Source: Streptomyces sp. NRRL S-337
GTDB taxonomy: Bacteria > Actinomycetota > Actinomycetes > Streptomycetales > Streptomycetaceae
Reading direction: 5' to 3'
Length of the DNA: 42,892 bases
Assembly: GCF_000720175.1 (NCBI RefSeq)
Contig: NZ_JOIX01000062.1
Coordinates: 1-42,892 of the forward strand
Shown one piece after another: positions 17,902 to 28,872 of this stretch. The position numbers were made by a program, and so were the translations under genes. The notes beneath the pieces are model-generated. The model had not been told where the DNA came from. It made no database searches and saw only the letters and a list, made by a program, of their open reading frames with translations. The stretch's first letter is position 1; each line of letters opens with the position of its first letter.

Positions 17902-18744
17902 ATGGGCCTGCCCCCGTCTCCCCCGCCCGGCCCGGCCGGGCTGCTCGACCGGTGTGCCGCCGAACGCGTCACCGGCGCGCTGCGGGGCCCGCACGGCTGC
18001 GTCTACCTGCGCGACGGTGCGGTCACCTGGGTCGAGGGGGCCGCGGCGCCCGGGATCGAGGTGCGGCTCAGCGCGGCGGGGAAGGTGCCGCCGCAGGGCT
18101 GGCGGTACGCGGTCGAGACCGCGGGGCCGGCGCGGCAGGGCGGCCGGTTCCTGGTCAGCGAGGGCTGGCTGACCCAGGGCGAGCTGGAGATCTGCCATCT
18201 CGCCGCCCTGCTCGACGCGGCGTTCTTCGCGCTGCCGCTGCCGCCCGAGACCACGTCCTTCACCCCCGGGACCGGGCACTGGCTGGGGGTCGTACGCCCG
18301 ATCAGCGCCGGCGACCTCCAGCGGGCGACGGCCCGCCGCCGGGCGCTGCTGGACCGGCTGCGCCCCTGGGCGGCGGTCGACACCCAGCCCGTGGTGCCGG
18401 CCGGCCCCGGTGCTCCGGCCGGTACGACACCGCGGCAGCGACGGCTGCTCGCGCATGCCGACGGCCGGCACACCCCCTGCGAACTCGCCCGCGCGCTGGG
18501 CCAGTCCGCGTTCCTGACGCTGCTGGACATCCGCCGGCTGGCCGCGGCCGGGCTGGTCCGGATGCCGCCCGGTGGACTCCCCCGCCGCCGGCCGGGCGCC
18601 GCACCGGCCGGGCATCCGCCACCCGGCGCCGGCGGATGCCGCACCCCCACCTGGCAACCACCGGTGCCGGAACTCCTCGACACCCGGGACCCGGACGTTG
18701 CCCTCCTTGTCCGACTGCGTACGGCGCTGGAGGAAAACCTGTGA
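17902..18744 (+). CDS. Two-domain regulator: DUF4388-like N-terminus and winged-helix-like C-terminus
   Basis: 280 residues. The N-terminal third (about 15-95: ERVTGALRGPHGCVYLRDGA then VTWVEG...EVRL...LVSEGWLTQGEL) resembles DUF4388/PATAN-type domains found with two-component and gliding systems. The segment TPRQRRLLAHADGRHTPCEL then ARALGQSAFLTLLDIRRLAA (about 176-215) reads as a helix-turn-helix. A Pro/Arg-rich linker and a short helical tail end it. ATG 17902 is chosen, with GGTGAGGGA about 8 bases upstream. It lies 44 bases after gene 1 and about 70 before gene 3. Transcription-factor or adaptor function is inferred. Confidence 0.65.
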   Translation: MGLPPSPPPGPAGLLDRCAAERVTGALRGPHGCVYLRDGAVTWVEGAAAPGIEVRLSAAGKVPPQGWRYAVETAGPARQGGRFLVSEGWLTQGELEICHLAALLDAAFFALPLPPETTSFTPGTGHWLGVVRPISAGDLQRATARRRALLDRLRPWAAVDTQPVVPAGPGAPAGTTPRQRRLLAHADGRHTPCELARALGQSAFLTLLDIRRLAAAGLVRMPPGGLPRRRPGAAPAGHPPPGAGGCRTPTWQPPVPELLDTRDPDVALLVRLRTALEENL

Positions 18745-18814
18745 CCCCTTGCCCACGAAGACCGTGCACCGCATGAGGCGCGCCCTCGGAAGGCGGGCCG
18801 CGAAAAGGAGACTG

Positions 18815-19195
18815 ATGACGATCGAACCCCGGATACGGGACGAACTGCTGACGCTGCGCGGTCAGGTGCGGCACTTCCACGGCGGCATGGTCGCGAGCGC
18901 GGACGGCATGGTGATCGCGCACGATCTGCCGGACATCGAACCGGACGGGCTGGCCGCGCTGACCGCGGCGGCCATCGGGGTCGCCAAGCGGCTCACCGAG
19001 GCGACCGGGCAGGGCGCTTTCGAGGAGTCCCTGACCCGCGGCACGGACGGCTACATCGCCGCCTACTCGGCCGGCCGCCGTGCCGTGCTCACCGCCGTGA
19101 CCGGCCCGGACACCAATGTGGGCCGGCTGCACCTGCAGGCCAGGCGGGCGGCCGAGCGCATCGGGGCGCTCGTCGACGCGGCGCCGCGCCGGTAG
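18815..19195 (+). CDS. Roadblock/LC7 domain protein, operon gene 3
   Basis: 126 residues, ATG with AAAAGGAG 4-5 bases ahead. The sequence VRHFHGGMVASADGMVIAHD, then GLAALTAAAIGVAKRLTEAT and GYIAAYSAGRRAVLTAVTG, is a standard Roadblock/LC7 domain (GxxVASxDGxVIA). It is only distantly like genes 1 and 4, so the operon holds two kinds of Roadblock-type proteins. Such domains form dimers and regulate Ras-like GTPases (MglB type), and occur in Streptomyces conservons. Confidence 0.85.
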   Translation: MTIEPRIRDELLTLRGQVRHFHGGMVASADGMVIAHDLPDIEPDGLAALTAAAIGVAKRLTEATGQGAFEESLTRGTDGYIAAYSAGRRAVLTAVTGPDTNVGRLHLQARRAAERIGALVDAAPRR

Positions 19196-19270
19196 GCAGG
19201 CCTGCCGCCCGCCCCCGTATTCCACCGCACACCGCAACACCTCCACCCATTCGAAAGGTCACCATCCCTC

Positions 19271-19645
19271 ATGGCTCAGATGGAATCCGCCCTCTCCGAC
19301 GCGATGTCCACCATCGAAGGCGCGATAGGCGTCGCGCTGGTCGACTACACCAGCGGCATGGCGCTGGCCACGCTCGGCGACAACCAGGCCCTGGACCTCA
19401 ATATCGCCGCGGCCGGCAACACCGATGTCGTCCGCGCCAAGATGCGCACGATGGAGATGCTCGAACTCCAGGGCGCCATCGAGGACATGCTCATCACGCT
19501 GACCGCGCAGTACCACATCATCCGTCCGGTCACCGGCAAGAGCGGCAGCGGGCTCTTCCTCTACCTGGTGCTGGACCGCAAGCGCGCCAACCTGGCGCTG
19601 GCGCGCCACCGCCTGGCCCGGCTGGAGGCCGAACTGGAGGTGTGA
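19271..19645 (+). CDS. Roadblock-like protein, operon gene 4 (paralogue of gene 1)
   Basis: 124 residues. IEGAIGVALVDYTSGMALAT, IEDMLITLTAQYHIIRPV, then LFLYLVLDRKRANLALARHR match gene 1 block by block. The C-terminal helix is Arg/Ala/Leu rich and amphipathic. The start ATG has only a weak GAAAGG about 13 bases upstream; no other start fits. It ends 2 bases from the converging ureD stop, with no room for a terminator between. A dimer or heterodimer with gene 1 is plausible. Confidence 0.78.
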   Translation: MAQMESALSDAMSTIEGAIGVALVDYTSGMALATLGDNQALDLNIAAAGNTDVVRAKMRTMEMLELQGAIEDMLITLTAQYHIIRPVTGKSGSGLFLYLVLDRKRANLALARHRLARLEAELEV

Positions 19646-19647
19646 CC

Positions 19648-20501
19648 TCAGCCGCCGGGCCCGCGCGCGGCCTCGTCCAGGAGGCGGCGCAGCCGCAGCC
19701 CGTCCGGGGCGACGGCCGTGGCCAGCGCGCCGGGGCCGGCCAGCGGTGCCAGGACGCCCTGGGCGTCGGGCCGTTGGTCACCGGACGGCCGGCCACGGTG
19801 CGGCTGGTCAGCGGCCGCGCCGAGCAGCCGGACCTCGGCCGGTGCGTCCTCGAACTCCGGTGTCACGACGAGGAGTTGGCCGACGGCCCGGTGGCCGCCC
19901 AGGACGGCAGAGGTGTCCCAGCCGGGGGCGCCGGGCCCGTAGGCGGTCTCCTGGTCGAGCAGGGTGCGCCCGGCGCGCCGGACGGTGAGCCGGCTGCGCA
20001 GGGCGCCGGTCGGCTCGCCGCTGCGGCCCAGCACCTGTTCCTCGCGGAGCACGAGCCGGGCGGTGGCGGCCAGTTCGACGGTCGTGGTCATCCGCAGGTC
20101 GCTGCCGGCGGCCGAGATCAGCGGCTCGGGCAGCCACTCCAGCCGGGCGCCCTCGCCCACCGTGAGGCGTACGTCGTAGTGGGCGGGCTCACCGGTCCGG
20201 CCGGGCAGTGCGACGGTGGCCGCGGCGGCCGTGAGGTGCAGGGCGCTGCCGGCCTCGGCGGTGACCTCGATGGCCAGCCGGTCACCGCCGAGCGGGGCGC
20301 TCATGGCGCCGACGACGCACACCCGGGCCGGGCCGCCGTGCGCGCGGAGCCGGCGCAGCGCGAACGGGCCGTCGCCGTCCAGGACGGGCAGCCGGGTGGT
20401 GCCGTCGGCATCGGCGCGGGCGACGATGCGGGCGGTGGCGCGCAGGCCGGCCGGGGACGGCGCGGTGGTCGCCGGTGCGGTCCGCGGAGGGAGGGCGAGC
20501 G

Positions 20502-20505
<4 letters not shown>
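19648..20505 (-). CDS. ureD: Urease accessory protein UreD
   Basis: 285 residues. Part of the UreDFG complex that inserts nickel into urease. The family pattern is visible: [60 protein letters not shown]. It overlaps ureG by 4 bases (ATGA), implying translational coupling. Last gene of the ureABCFGD operon. Confidence 0.92.
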
Positions 20506-21203
<698 letters not shown>

Positions 21204-21261
21204 TCCGGTGGTTCGTGCGGCCGCCGGGGGCGGCGCGGGTGCCGGCGGGGGCCGGGCGGGG

Positions 21262-21936
21262 TCAGGAGGCGAAGAGGCGGACCGGCCAGGCGGCGTGTGC
21301 TTCCGCGGTGATGTCGAGCAGCGGCGCGGACGCGGCGGGCAGCACGTCGGCTCCTTCGGCGGCGACCCGCTCCCCGGCCGCGGCGCCCTGCTCGGCGACC
21401 CGGTCGACGTCGGCGGCCAGGTGGGCGAGCACCGCGGTGGCGTCGAACGGGTCCAGGCTGAGCAGGCGGACGGCGGCGGTGGCCGGGCCGCTGAGGCTCT
21501 CGTAGGCCACGGCGTACGCGGCGTCCTGCGGCGACAGTCCGGCGGACCGGGCGGCCAGGCCCAGGACGACGGGCTGATGGGCGCCGCGCGGCCGGGCCGC
21601 GGCGAGCGCGTCGAGCGCGGGGTCCGGCCAGGTGGCGCGGGCGGCCCGCATCATCTGCCGGCCGAGCCGCCGGGCCACCTGCCGGAGCGCCGGGACAGGC
21701 GTGCGGGCGTCGGCGGCGTCGTCCAGGAGCAGCGGGTCGCAGCCGGCCGCGGCCGCCGCGGCGAGCGCGGCGGCGACCAGGCCCGTGGTGTGCAGCCGGC
21801 CCCGGCAGAAGCTCTCCAGGGTGGCGGCGTCCTTGATGCGCCCCGCGGCGACGGCCGGTTCGGCGCCGCCCGAGTGGGCGTGCCCTCCGGCAGGGAACCG
21901 GCCGTCGGCGAGGACGAGCAGCGCGGCGCGGCTCAT
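21262..21936 (-). CDS. ureF: Urease accessory protein UreF
   Basis: 224 residues, all-helical. [20 protein letters not shown] then [14 protein letters not shown] is the family N-terminus (LadgrFPsGgfaHSgGlE), and [20 protein letters not shown] lies mid-protein. Acts as GTPase regulator of UreG. The ATG at 21936 was chosen because the conserved N-terminus starts there; its binding site is poor (GGA), and a 7-codon frame (ATG at 21956) ends with its stop overlapping this start, which suggests re-initiation coupling. Confidence 0.9.
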   Translation of the reverse strand: MSRAALLVLADGRFPAGGHAHSGGAEPAVAAGRIKDAATLESFCRGRLHTTGLVAAALAAAAAAGCDPLLLDDAADARTPVPALRQVARRLGRQMMRAARATWPDPALDALAAARPRGAHQPVVLGLAARSAGLSPQDAAYAVAYESLSGPATAAVRLLSLDPFDATAVLAHLAADVDRVAEQGAAAGERVAAEGADVLPAASAPLLDITAEAHAAWPVRLFAS

Positions 21937-21977
21937 CGGTGGTCCGTGGTGTTCATCGGGATCTTCCTCATGGCCGA

Positions 21978-23699
21978 TCAGAAGAGGAAGTACCGCTGGG
22001 CCATGGGGAGTTCGGCGGCCGGGTGGGGTTCGACCACCTCGCCGTCGATGGTGACCGTGAAGGTGTCGGGGTCGACGTGGACCCGCGGCAGGGCGTCGTT
22101 GTTGCGCATGTCCGCCTTGGTGACACCGCGGGTGGAGCGGATCGCCTCGTACGCCTTGGCCAGCGGCAGGCGTCCGGGGAGGTCGTCCTCCAGGGCCTGC
22201 GGGGAGACGAAGTTGACCGAGTTGCTGCCGGGGGCCTTGCCGGTGGCGCCGAACATCGGGCGGGGCAGGACCGGCTGCGGGGTGGGGATGGAGGCGTTGG
22301 CGTCGCCCATCTGCGCGTACGCGATCTGCCCGCCCTTGATGACCAGTTGGGGCTTGACGCCGAAGAACGCCGGGTCCCACAGGACGAGGTCGGCGAGCTT
22401 GCCGTCCTCGACGGAGCCGACGAGGTGGTCGATGCCCTGGGCGAGGGCCGCGTTGATGGTGTACTTCGCGACGTAGCGGCGGGCCCGGTGGTTGTCCGCG
22501 CCGCCGTCGCCGGCCAAGGCGCCGCGGCGCCGCTTCATCACGTGCGCGGTCTGCCAGGTGCGCATCACGACCTCGCCGATCCGGCCCATGGCCTGGGCGT
22601 CGGAGGACATGATCGAGATGGCGCCGAGGTCGTGCAGGATGTCCTCGGCGGCGATGGTGGAGGGCCGGATCCGGGACTCGGCGAACGCCAGGTCCTCGGG
22701 GACGGCCGGGTTGAGGTGGTGGCAGACCATCAGCATGTCGAGGTGTTCCTCGACGGTGTTGACGGTGTGCGGCCGCGTGGGGTTGGTGGACGCGGGCAGC
22801 ACGTTCGGCTCGGAGACCATGGCGATCATGTCGGGGGCGTGGCCGCCGCCGGCGCCCTCGACGTGGAACGCGTGGATGGAGCGGCCGGCGATGGCGGCGA
22901 GGGTGTCGCCGAGGAAGCCGGCCTCGTTCAGGGTGTCCGTGTGGATCGCGAGCTGGGCGCCGCTCTCCTCGCAGACGGTCAGGCAGGCGTCGATGACGGC
23001 GGGGGTGGCGCCCCAGTCCTCGTGGATCTTGAAGCCGAGGATGCCGGCCCGCAGCTGGTCGCGCATCGAGGCGAGGGAGGTGGTGTTGCCCTTGCCGAGC
23101 AGGCCGACGTTGACCGGGAAGGAGTCCATCGACTCCAGCAGCCGGGCGATGTGCCAGGCGCCGGGCGTGATGGTGGTGGCCTTGCTGCCCTCGGCCGGTC
23201 CGGTGCCGCCGCCGATGAGCGTGGTCACGCCGGAGGCGAGCGCCTCGTCCGCCTGCTGGGGGCAGATGAAATGGACGTGGGTGTCGATGCCGCCGGCGGT
23301 GAGGATCTTGCCGTTGCCGGCGATGATCTCGGTCTCGGGGCCGATGACCAGGTCGGGGTGGACGCCGTCCATGGTGTCGGGGTTGCCGGCCTTGCCGAGG
23401 GCGGTGATCCGGCCGTCGCGGATGCCGACGTCGGCCTTGACGACGCCCCAGTGGTCGAGAACCACCGCGCCGGTGATCACGGTGTCCGGGGCACCCTCGG
23501 CGCGGGTGGTGCGGGACTGGCCCATCGACTCGCGGATGACCTTGCCGCCGCCGAAGACCGCCTCGTCGCCGGCCCGGCCGGGTCCACCGGAGCGGTCCTC
23601 GGTGATCTCGATGACCAGGTCGGTGTCGGCGAGCCGGATCCGGTCGCCGGCGGTGGGGCCGAAGAGATCGGCGTACGCCTCGCGGGTCAGCTCAGCCAT
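21978..23699 (-). CDS. ureC: Urease alpha subunit
   Basis: 573 residues. Catalytic subunit hydrolysing urea to ammonia and carbamate at a dinickel centre. Nickel ligands are visible: His141 and His143 (HVHFICPQQ), carbamylated Lys224 (GFKIHEDWG), His253 (AIHTDTLNE), His279 and Asp367 (SSDAQAMGR). The active-site flap VCHHLNP carries Cys326 and His327. It overlaps ureB by 8 bases. Confidence 0.98.
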   Translation of the reverse strand: MAELTREAYADLFGPTAGDRIRLADTDLVIEITEDRSGGPGRAGDEAVFGGGKVIRESMGQSRTTRAEGAPDTVITGAVVLDHWGVVKADVGIRDGRITALGKAGNPDTMDGVHPDLVIGPETEIIAGNGKILTAGGIDTHVHFICPQQADEALASGVTTLIGGGTGPAEGSKATTITPGAWHIARLLESMDSFPVNVGLLGKGNTTSLASMRDQLRAGILGFKIHEDWGATPAVIDACLTVCEESGAQLAIHTDTLNEAGFLGDTLAAIAGRSIHAFHVEGAGGGHAPDMIAMVSEPNVLPASTNPTRPHTVNTVEEHLDMLMVCHHLNPAVPEDLAFAESRIRPSTIAAEDILHDLGAISIMSSDAQAMGRIGEVVMRTWQTAHVMKRRRGALAGDGGADNHRARRYVAKYTINAALAQGIDHLVGSVEDGKLADLVLWDPAFFGVKPQLVIKGGQIAYAQMGDANASIPTPQPVLPRPMFGATGKAPGSNSVNFVSPQALEDDLPGRLPLAKAYEAIRSTRGVTKADMRNNDALPRVHVDPDTFTVTIDGEVVEPHPAAELPMAQRYFLF

Positions 23700-24003
23700 C
23701 GAGAGTGCCTCCGGTCTCGCCGCGCAGCCCCGGGACGATCCGCTTGCCCGCGAGCGGGACCAGCTCGACCTCGGTGGGGATGCCGGGCTCGAAGCGCACG
23801 GCGGAACCGGCCGGGACGTTCAGCCGCTTGCCGTGCGCGGCCGCGCGGTCGAAGTCGAGGCCGGGGTTGGCCTCGGCGAAGTGGTAGTGGGAGCCGACCT
23901 GGACGGGGCGGTCGGCGGCGTTGAGGACGGTCATGCGCGTGAGGGGGAAGCCTTCGTTGAGGCGTACCGGCTCGTCGGCGTAGAGGATCTGTCCCGGGAT
24001 CAT
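23692..24003 (-). CDS. ureB: Urease beta subunit
   Basis: 103 residues. [20 protein letters not shown] is the typical start, then [20 protein letters not shown] and [17 protein letters not shown]. Structural subunit of the (alpha-beta-gamma) trimer. Encoded separately from ureA, as usual in actinomycetes. It lies 17 bases after ureA and overlaps ureC. Confidence 0.97.
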   Translation of the reverse strand: MIPGQILYADEPVRLNEGFPLTRMTVLNAADRPVQVGSHYHFAEANPGLDFDRAAAHGKRLNVPAGSAVRFEPGIPTEVELVPLAGKRIVPGLRGETGGTLDG

Positions 24004-24020
24004 CGTCTGCTCTCCCGCGG

Positions 24021-25694
<1,674 letters not shown>

Positions 25695-25712
25695 GCCCTC
25701 CGCCTCCTTACC

Positions 25713-25732
25713 CGGTCAGCCCGCGCTGACCG
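25713..25732. terminator. Terminator between convergent genes
   Basis: CGGTCAGC / GCTGACCG, 8-bp perfect stem with a CCGC loop. It lies between the M28 peptidase stop and the stop of the Phd-like gene and abuts the latter. Confidence 0.7.
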
Positions 25733-26047
25733 TCATCTCTCGCGACCCGGTCGCCGGTCCCCGGCGGCCGGGTCGCGGTGTTCCGCGGCGATGCCGAAGC
25801 GCCGCCGTTCGCCCGGAGCGGACGTCAGGGGCCGGACGGCGGAGACCGTGCTGATCACCTGCTCGTCCTCCGCGCCCTGCTCACGCCGCCCCAGCTCTTC
25901 GAGAAGCTGCAGGTCAGCGGCGGAAACCAGCGCCGCGAGCGGCTTGCCGTGGCGGGTGACGACCACCCGCTCGCCGCCGTAGACGACGCGGTTGATCAGA
26001 TCCGCCAGCTCCGCCCGGGCTTGCGTCACCGGAATTTCGTAGGCCAT
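25733..26047 (-). CDS. Phd/YefM-family antitoxin-like protein (no adjacent toxin)
   Basis: 104 residues. [20 protein letters not shown] then [20 protein letters not shown] and [12 protein letters not shown] are the Phd/YefM DNA-binding fold (about 1-55). Instead of the short acidic toxin-binding tail, the C-terminus is long, Arg-rich and probably disordered (from about 75). No RelE/YoeB or Doc gene lies next to it: on one side is the converging peptidase, on the other, divergently, clpP. The shared promoter holds TGTACA boxes, the core known for YefM. It therefore looks like a stand-alone repressor of its own gene and clpP (inference). Confidence 0.85.
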   Translation of the reverse strand: MAYEIPVTQARAELADLINRVVYGGERVVVTRHGKPLAALVSAADLQLLEELGRREQGAEDEQVISTVSAVRPLTSAPGERRRFGIAAEHRDPAAGDRRPGRER

Positions 26048-26065
26048 GCTCCCATTCTAACGGGA

Positions 26066-26089
26066 TGTACATCCTGTACATTTTTTACA
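26066..26089. promoter_or_regulatory. Triple TGTACA-type operator in the phd-clpP promoter
   Basis: TGTACA at 26066-26071, TGTACA at 26075-26080 and the degenerate TTTACA at 26084-26089 repeat at an exact 9-base pitch, in an AT-rich island between the two divergent start codons (26047 and 26107). TGTACA is the published core recognised by E. coli YefM, so this is the likely site of the Phd/YefM-like protein, and occupancy would cover both promoters. Confidence 0.7.
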
Positions 26090-26106
26090 GAGGGAAGGGG
26101 CAGACC

Positions 26107-26742
26107 ATGCTGCGACCGACGGCCCGCTACGTGCTTCCGGAGTTCACCGAGCGCACCACGCAGGGGACGGTGACGATGGACCCGTACTCCAAGCTGCTCA
26201 GCGAGCGGATCATCTTTCTGGGAACCCCGATCGACGACACCGCCGCCAACGACGTCATGGCGCAGCTGATCCACCTCGAACACGCCGCGCCCGAGCGGGA
26301 CATCTCGCTCTACATCAACTCCCCCGGCGGCTCGGTCACCGCGATGACCGCGATCTACGACACGATGCGCTTCGTGTCGTGCGACGTGGAGACCGTCTGC
26401 CTGGGGCAGGCCGCGTCCTCCGCCGCGGTGCTGCTGGCCGCCGGCGCCCCCGGCAAGCGGCTGGCGCTCCCGGGCGCCCGGGTGCTGATCCACCAGCCGT
26501 CGGTGAGCGAACCGTTCGAGGGCCAGGCCACCGACCTCTACATTCAGGCGCAGGAACTGCTGCGCAGCCGCGCCATGCTGGAGGACATGCTGGCACTGCA
26601 CACCGGTCAGCCCCGCGAGCGGATCGCTGCGGACATCGAGCGCGACAAGATCTTCGACGCCCCCGCCGCGCAGGCGTACGGCCTGATCGACGGGCTCACC
26701 CGCAACCGCAAGCAGCCGGCCGACCAGCGCGCCGGGCGGTGA
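26107..26742 (+). CDS. ATP-dependent Clp protease proteolytic subunit
   Basis: 211 residues. ClpP serine protease: PGGSV block ([19 protein letters not shown]), nucleophile Ser104 in [10 protein letters not shown], His129 in IHQPS, Asp180 in [19 protein letters not shown]. The usual MGQAAS-M-GA is here LGQAASSAA. It is not next to clpX or a second clpP, so it is one of the accessory Streptomyces ClpP paralogues. ATG 26107 follows GAGGGAAGGGG; an ATG at 26065 lies inside the operator and is rejected. Expression is probably controlled by the divergent Phd-like protein. Confidence 0.92.
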   Translation: MLRPTARYVLPEFTERTTQGTVTMDPYSKLLSERIIFLGTPIDDTAANDVMAQLIHLEHAAPERDISLYINSPGGSVTAMTAIYDTMRFVSCDVETVCLGQAASSAAVLLAAGAPGKRLALPGARVLIHQPSVSEPFEGQATDLYIQAQELLRSRAMLEDMLALHTGQPRERIAADIERDKIFDAPAAQAYGLIDGLTRNRKQPADQRAGR

Positions 26743-27056
26743 GCCGGATGTGGCCCCCACAGACTCCGCCGCTGCCCGCCCTGACCCGCGCCGAGGGGCA
26801 GCTGATCGACTCTTATCTGGAGGCGCTCGACCTGCTGGGCCGGATCAACCCGGCCCGCGGCGGCGGCACCTACCAAGCCCTGCGCGCCGCTCAGGCGCTG
26901 GTGAGCAAGTCCGCCGAACTACGGGACGCGCTGACGCTGATGCACAACCGGGGCGAGCACGAGCGGCACGGCGAGACGCTGGCCCGGGCCCTGCGGGTGC
27001 TGGACGGGGAACGCCGGGCCGGATACGTGACGGTGCCGCCGGCCCGGGAATCCTGA
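26739..27056 (+). CDS. Hypothetical protein translationally coupled to clpP
   Basis: 105 residues from a GTG that overlaps the clpP stop (GTGA); an ATG 9 bases later is an alternative. All-helical by eye: [20 protein letters not shown], then [20 protein letters not shown] and [20 protein letters not shown]. No signal, membrane segment or known catalytic motif. The stop-start overlap implies co-production with this ClpP, so an adaptor or substrate-handling role is possible but unsupported beyond position. Confidence 0.65.
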   Translation: MSRMWPPQTPPLPALTRAEGQLIDSYLEALDLLGRINPARGGGTYQALRAAQALVSKSAELRDALTLMHNRGEHERHGETLARALRVLDGERRAGYVTVPPARES

Positions 27057-27391
27057 TCCGACACGCGCGCCCGCGCTGCCCGGACGGCGTAGCGTCCGCG
27101 CGTGCGGTAAGGGGGCGACGAATTGCGCGGGGCACCGGAATTACTGCGGTTGCCGATGTTTCGCCCCAGGTCCGGGGGGTGCCAGAGGCGACCCTCAAGC
27201 CTGCAATGGGGCAATTCCCACCATTCGGCGCAACTGTGGCGCATGTCACATTCGGCATTTTCAACTCGGAATTCGGGTGGTGGGTGCGTGAGGATCCCTT
27301 CGACGACAAGACCCCGCCACAGCGACGGGGCGGTCCGGCCGGGCGCCTAATCCCGCCGCCGTGCCGGATGTCCGGTCGATGCGTGTGGATC
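27057..27391. other. Intergenic region upstream of the riboswitch
   Basis: About 335 bases with lower GC (especially 27170-27300) and no supported gene. It should contain the promoter for the riboswitch-NlpC/P60 transcript. Open frames here are Arg/Pro-rich and lack start signals. A weak CCCCG/CGGGG hairpin lies near 27311-27334. Confidence 0.5.
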
Positions 27392-27533
27392 GGCGGGAGC
27401 GGAGGACCCGAGCAGTACGGGGTCCAGGGCCCGCACGGCCCGACGGACTCCTTGGGGTGAAGCCGTGGAAGCGGCCGGGCATCTTCGCCTGCCCGAACCC
27501 GACAGGTCTTCCTTCGCAGGCGGCTGACGAAGG
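27392..27533 (+). promoter_or_regulatory. Cyclic di-AMP riboswitch (ydaO-yuaA class)
   Basis: The leader of the NlpC/P60 gene carries the conserved ydaO pieces in order: GGAGCGGAGGACCCG, then GACTCCTTGGGGTGAAGCCG, a variable GC hairpin, GCCTGCCCGAACCCGACAGG, and CGCAGGCGGCTGACGAAGGG at the 3-prime end. In Streptomyces this class is known upstream of cell-wall hydrolase genes and turns expression off when c-di-AMP is high. The last element includes the GAAGGG ribosome binding site of the downstream gene, so both transcription and translation control are possible. The 5-prime boundary is approximate. Confidence 0.85.
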
Positions 27534-27541
27534 GTTTGCGC

Positions 27542-28015
27542 ATGACCGTGCGCACGCATACGCCGCATCTGCTGGCCCGCGCCGGCGCCGTGTCCGCACT
27601 GGCACTGGCCACGCTCGGCGGGACCACGCTCGCCCCGGGAACCACCGCCGACGCCGAGGCCGCGACCGTCTCCGCACATGCGCTGCGGATCGCGGCCTCC
27701 AAGCGGGGCTCGCCCTACCAGTACGGGGCCATGGGCCCGTACCGCTTCGACTGTTCGGGCCTGACCGTGTACTCGTTCAAACGCGCCGGCCGGGAACTGC
27801 CGCGGACCGCCGCGCAGCAGTACGGCCGGACCCGGCACATCCCGGCCGCCGCCCGGAAACGCGGGGACCTGGTCTTCTTCCACTCGGGCAACGGCATCTA
27901 CCACGTCGGCATCTACGCCGGGCACGGCCGGATGTGGCATGCGCCCAAGGCCGGCAGCGTGGTGCGGCTGGAGAGGATCTGGAGCCGCGCGGTCTCGTAC
28001 GGAAGAGTCCGCTGA
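27542..28015 (+). CDS. Secreted NlpC/P60 peptidoglycan hydrolase
   Basis: 157 residues. Signal peptide (hydrophobic core about 11-33, cut near DAEA). A single NlpC/P60 domain follows: catalytic Cys71 in YRFDCSGLTVYSFKRAG, His121 in GIYHVGIYAG and third polar residue His133 in MWHAPKAG; RKRGDLVFF is the family block. Would cut peptide stems of peptidoglycan (D-Glu to meso/LL-diaminopimelate). There is no extra binding domain or coiled coil, so it is a minimal enzyme. ATG 27542, 8 bases after GAAGGG. Controlled by the c-di-AMP riboswitch upstream. Confidence 0.93.
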   Translation: MTVRTHTPHLLARAGAVSALALATLGGTTLAPGTTADAEAATVSAHALRIAASKRGSPYQYGAMGPYRFDCSGLTVYSFKRAGRELPRTAAQQYGRTRHIPAAARKRGDLVFFHSGNGIYHVGIYAGHGRMWHAPKAGSVVRLERIWSRAVSYGRVR

Positions 28016-28073
28016 GCTGCGGTGACGGGCGGCCGCCCGGTGAAGTGTCAGTGGCCCCCGGTAACTTGACGGG

Positions 28074-28721
28074 GTGACCTCGGAACTGAGCAAGGTGCTG
28101 ACGGCCGCGGCGCGGGGCTGCTTCCCGCCCGCGGACGGTTCGGTGACGGTGCTGCCCCAGCCGTCCCCGCGGGACGTGGGCGTGGTGTCGTTCACCTGCC
28201 ATGCCGTGGTGTTCGCGGACGTGGAGCCGTCCTGGGTGCACGCCCGGATAGCCCCCGGCGACCTCGCCGGCCCGCTCAGTCCGCCGTTCCTCACCGCGCT
28301 GGGTGAGCGGACCGGCCGCGAGGCCAACAACATCGACCTGGCCACGGTCGCCGAGGCGCTGCCCGGGCCGCCGCCGCTGGAGCTGGTGGAGACCACGGAC
28401 CACGGCCATCCGCGGATCGTGCGGGCGCTGCACCACCGCGACGAGGTGCGGGTCTGGACGACCGGGGACGGCGGGACGCTGGTCCTCGGCCGGGGTGTGG
28501 CCGGCCGCTGGGAGCTGGCGGTGGAGGTCGAGGGCGCCGGCCAGGGCCGCGGCCTCGGCCGCCGGCTGGCGCACGCCGCCCGCCATCTCATACCGGCGGA
28601 CGAACGGCTCTGGGCCCAAGCCGCCCCCGGCAACGCCCGCAGCGTCCGTGCCCTGCTGGCCGCGGGGTTCGTACCGGTGGGCGCGGAGGTGCTGATGGTG
28701 CCGGTCGGTGGGCGCGGCTGA
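28074..28721 (+). CDS. GNAT-family N-acetyltransferase-like protein
   Basis: 215 residues, GTG start. The C-terminal half carries the acetyl-CoA binding pattern VEGAGQGRGLGRRLAHAARH then LWAQAAPGNARSVRALLAAG FVPVGAE (last strand and helix of GNAT). The N-terminal half (about 1-110) lacks familiar motifs. Upstream sequence has little ribosome binding site (only GACGGGG), so it may be weakly translated or leaderless. Substrate unknown. Confidence 0.72.
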   Translation: MTSELSKVLTAAARGCFPPADGSVTVLPQPSPRDVGVVSFTCHAVVFADVEPSWVHARIAPGDLAGPLSPPFLTALGERTGREANNIDLATVAEALPGPPPLELVETTDHGHPRIVRALHHRDEVRVWTTGDGGTLVLGRGVAGRWELAVEVEGAGQGRGLGRRLAHAARHLIPADERLWAQAAPGNARSVRALLAAGFVPVGAEVLMVPVGGRG

Positions 28722-28872
28722 GCAGAAGCCGCTGCGTGGGCAGGGCACCGGTGGTGGCCTCCCGCACGCGGGGCAGACTGCGCGCGCTGCTGTGCGGGGC
28801 GTTCGGCCGCCCCTCCCCGTACCGTGGCGGCGGATTTCGCGTGAACGGCGGCCTTCCGTGGCGGCCGCGCCG

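Noticed and set aside
21939..23924. 661-codon plus-strand frame over ureC
   Set aside because: Longest shadow in the window; low-complexity Gly/Val/Asp product opposite a certain urease alpha subunit.
28722..28872. Small gene between the GNAT and HATPase genes (plus-strand frame from 28736)
   Set aside because: Runs antisense into the HATPase gene and its product is Arg/Pro-rich; the gap better fits a weak ACGGCG/CGCCGT terminator region.
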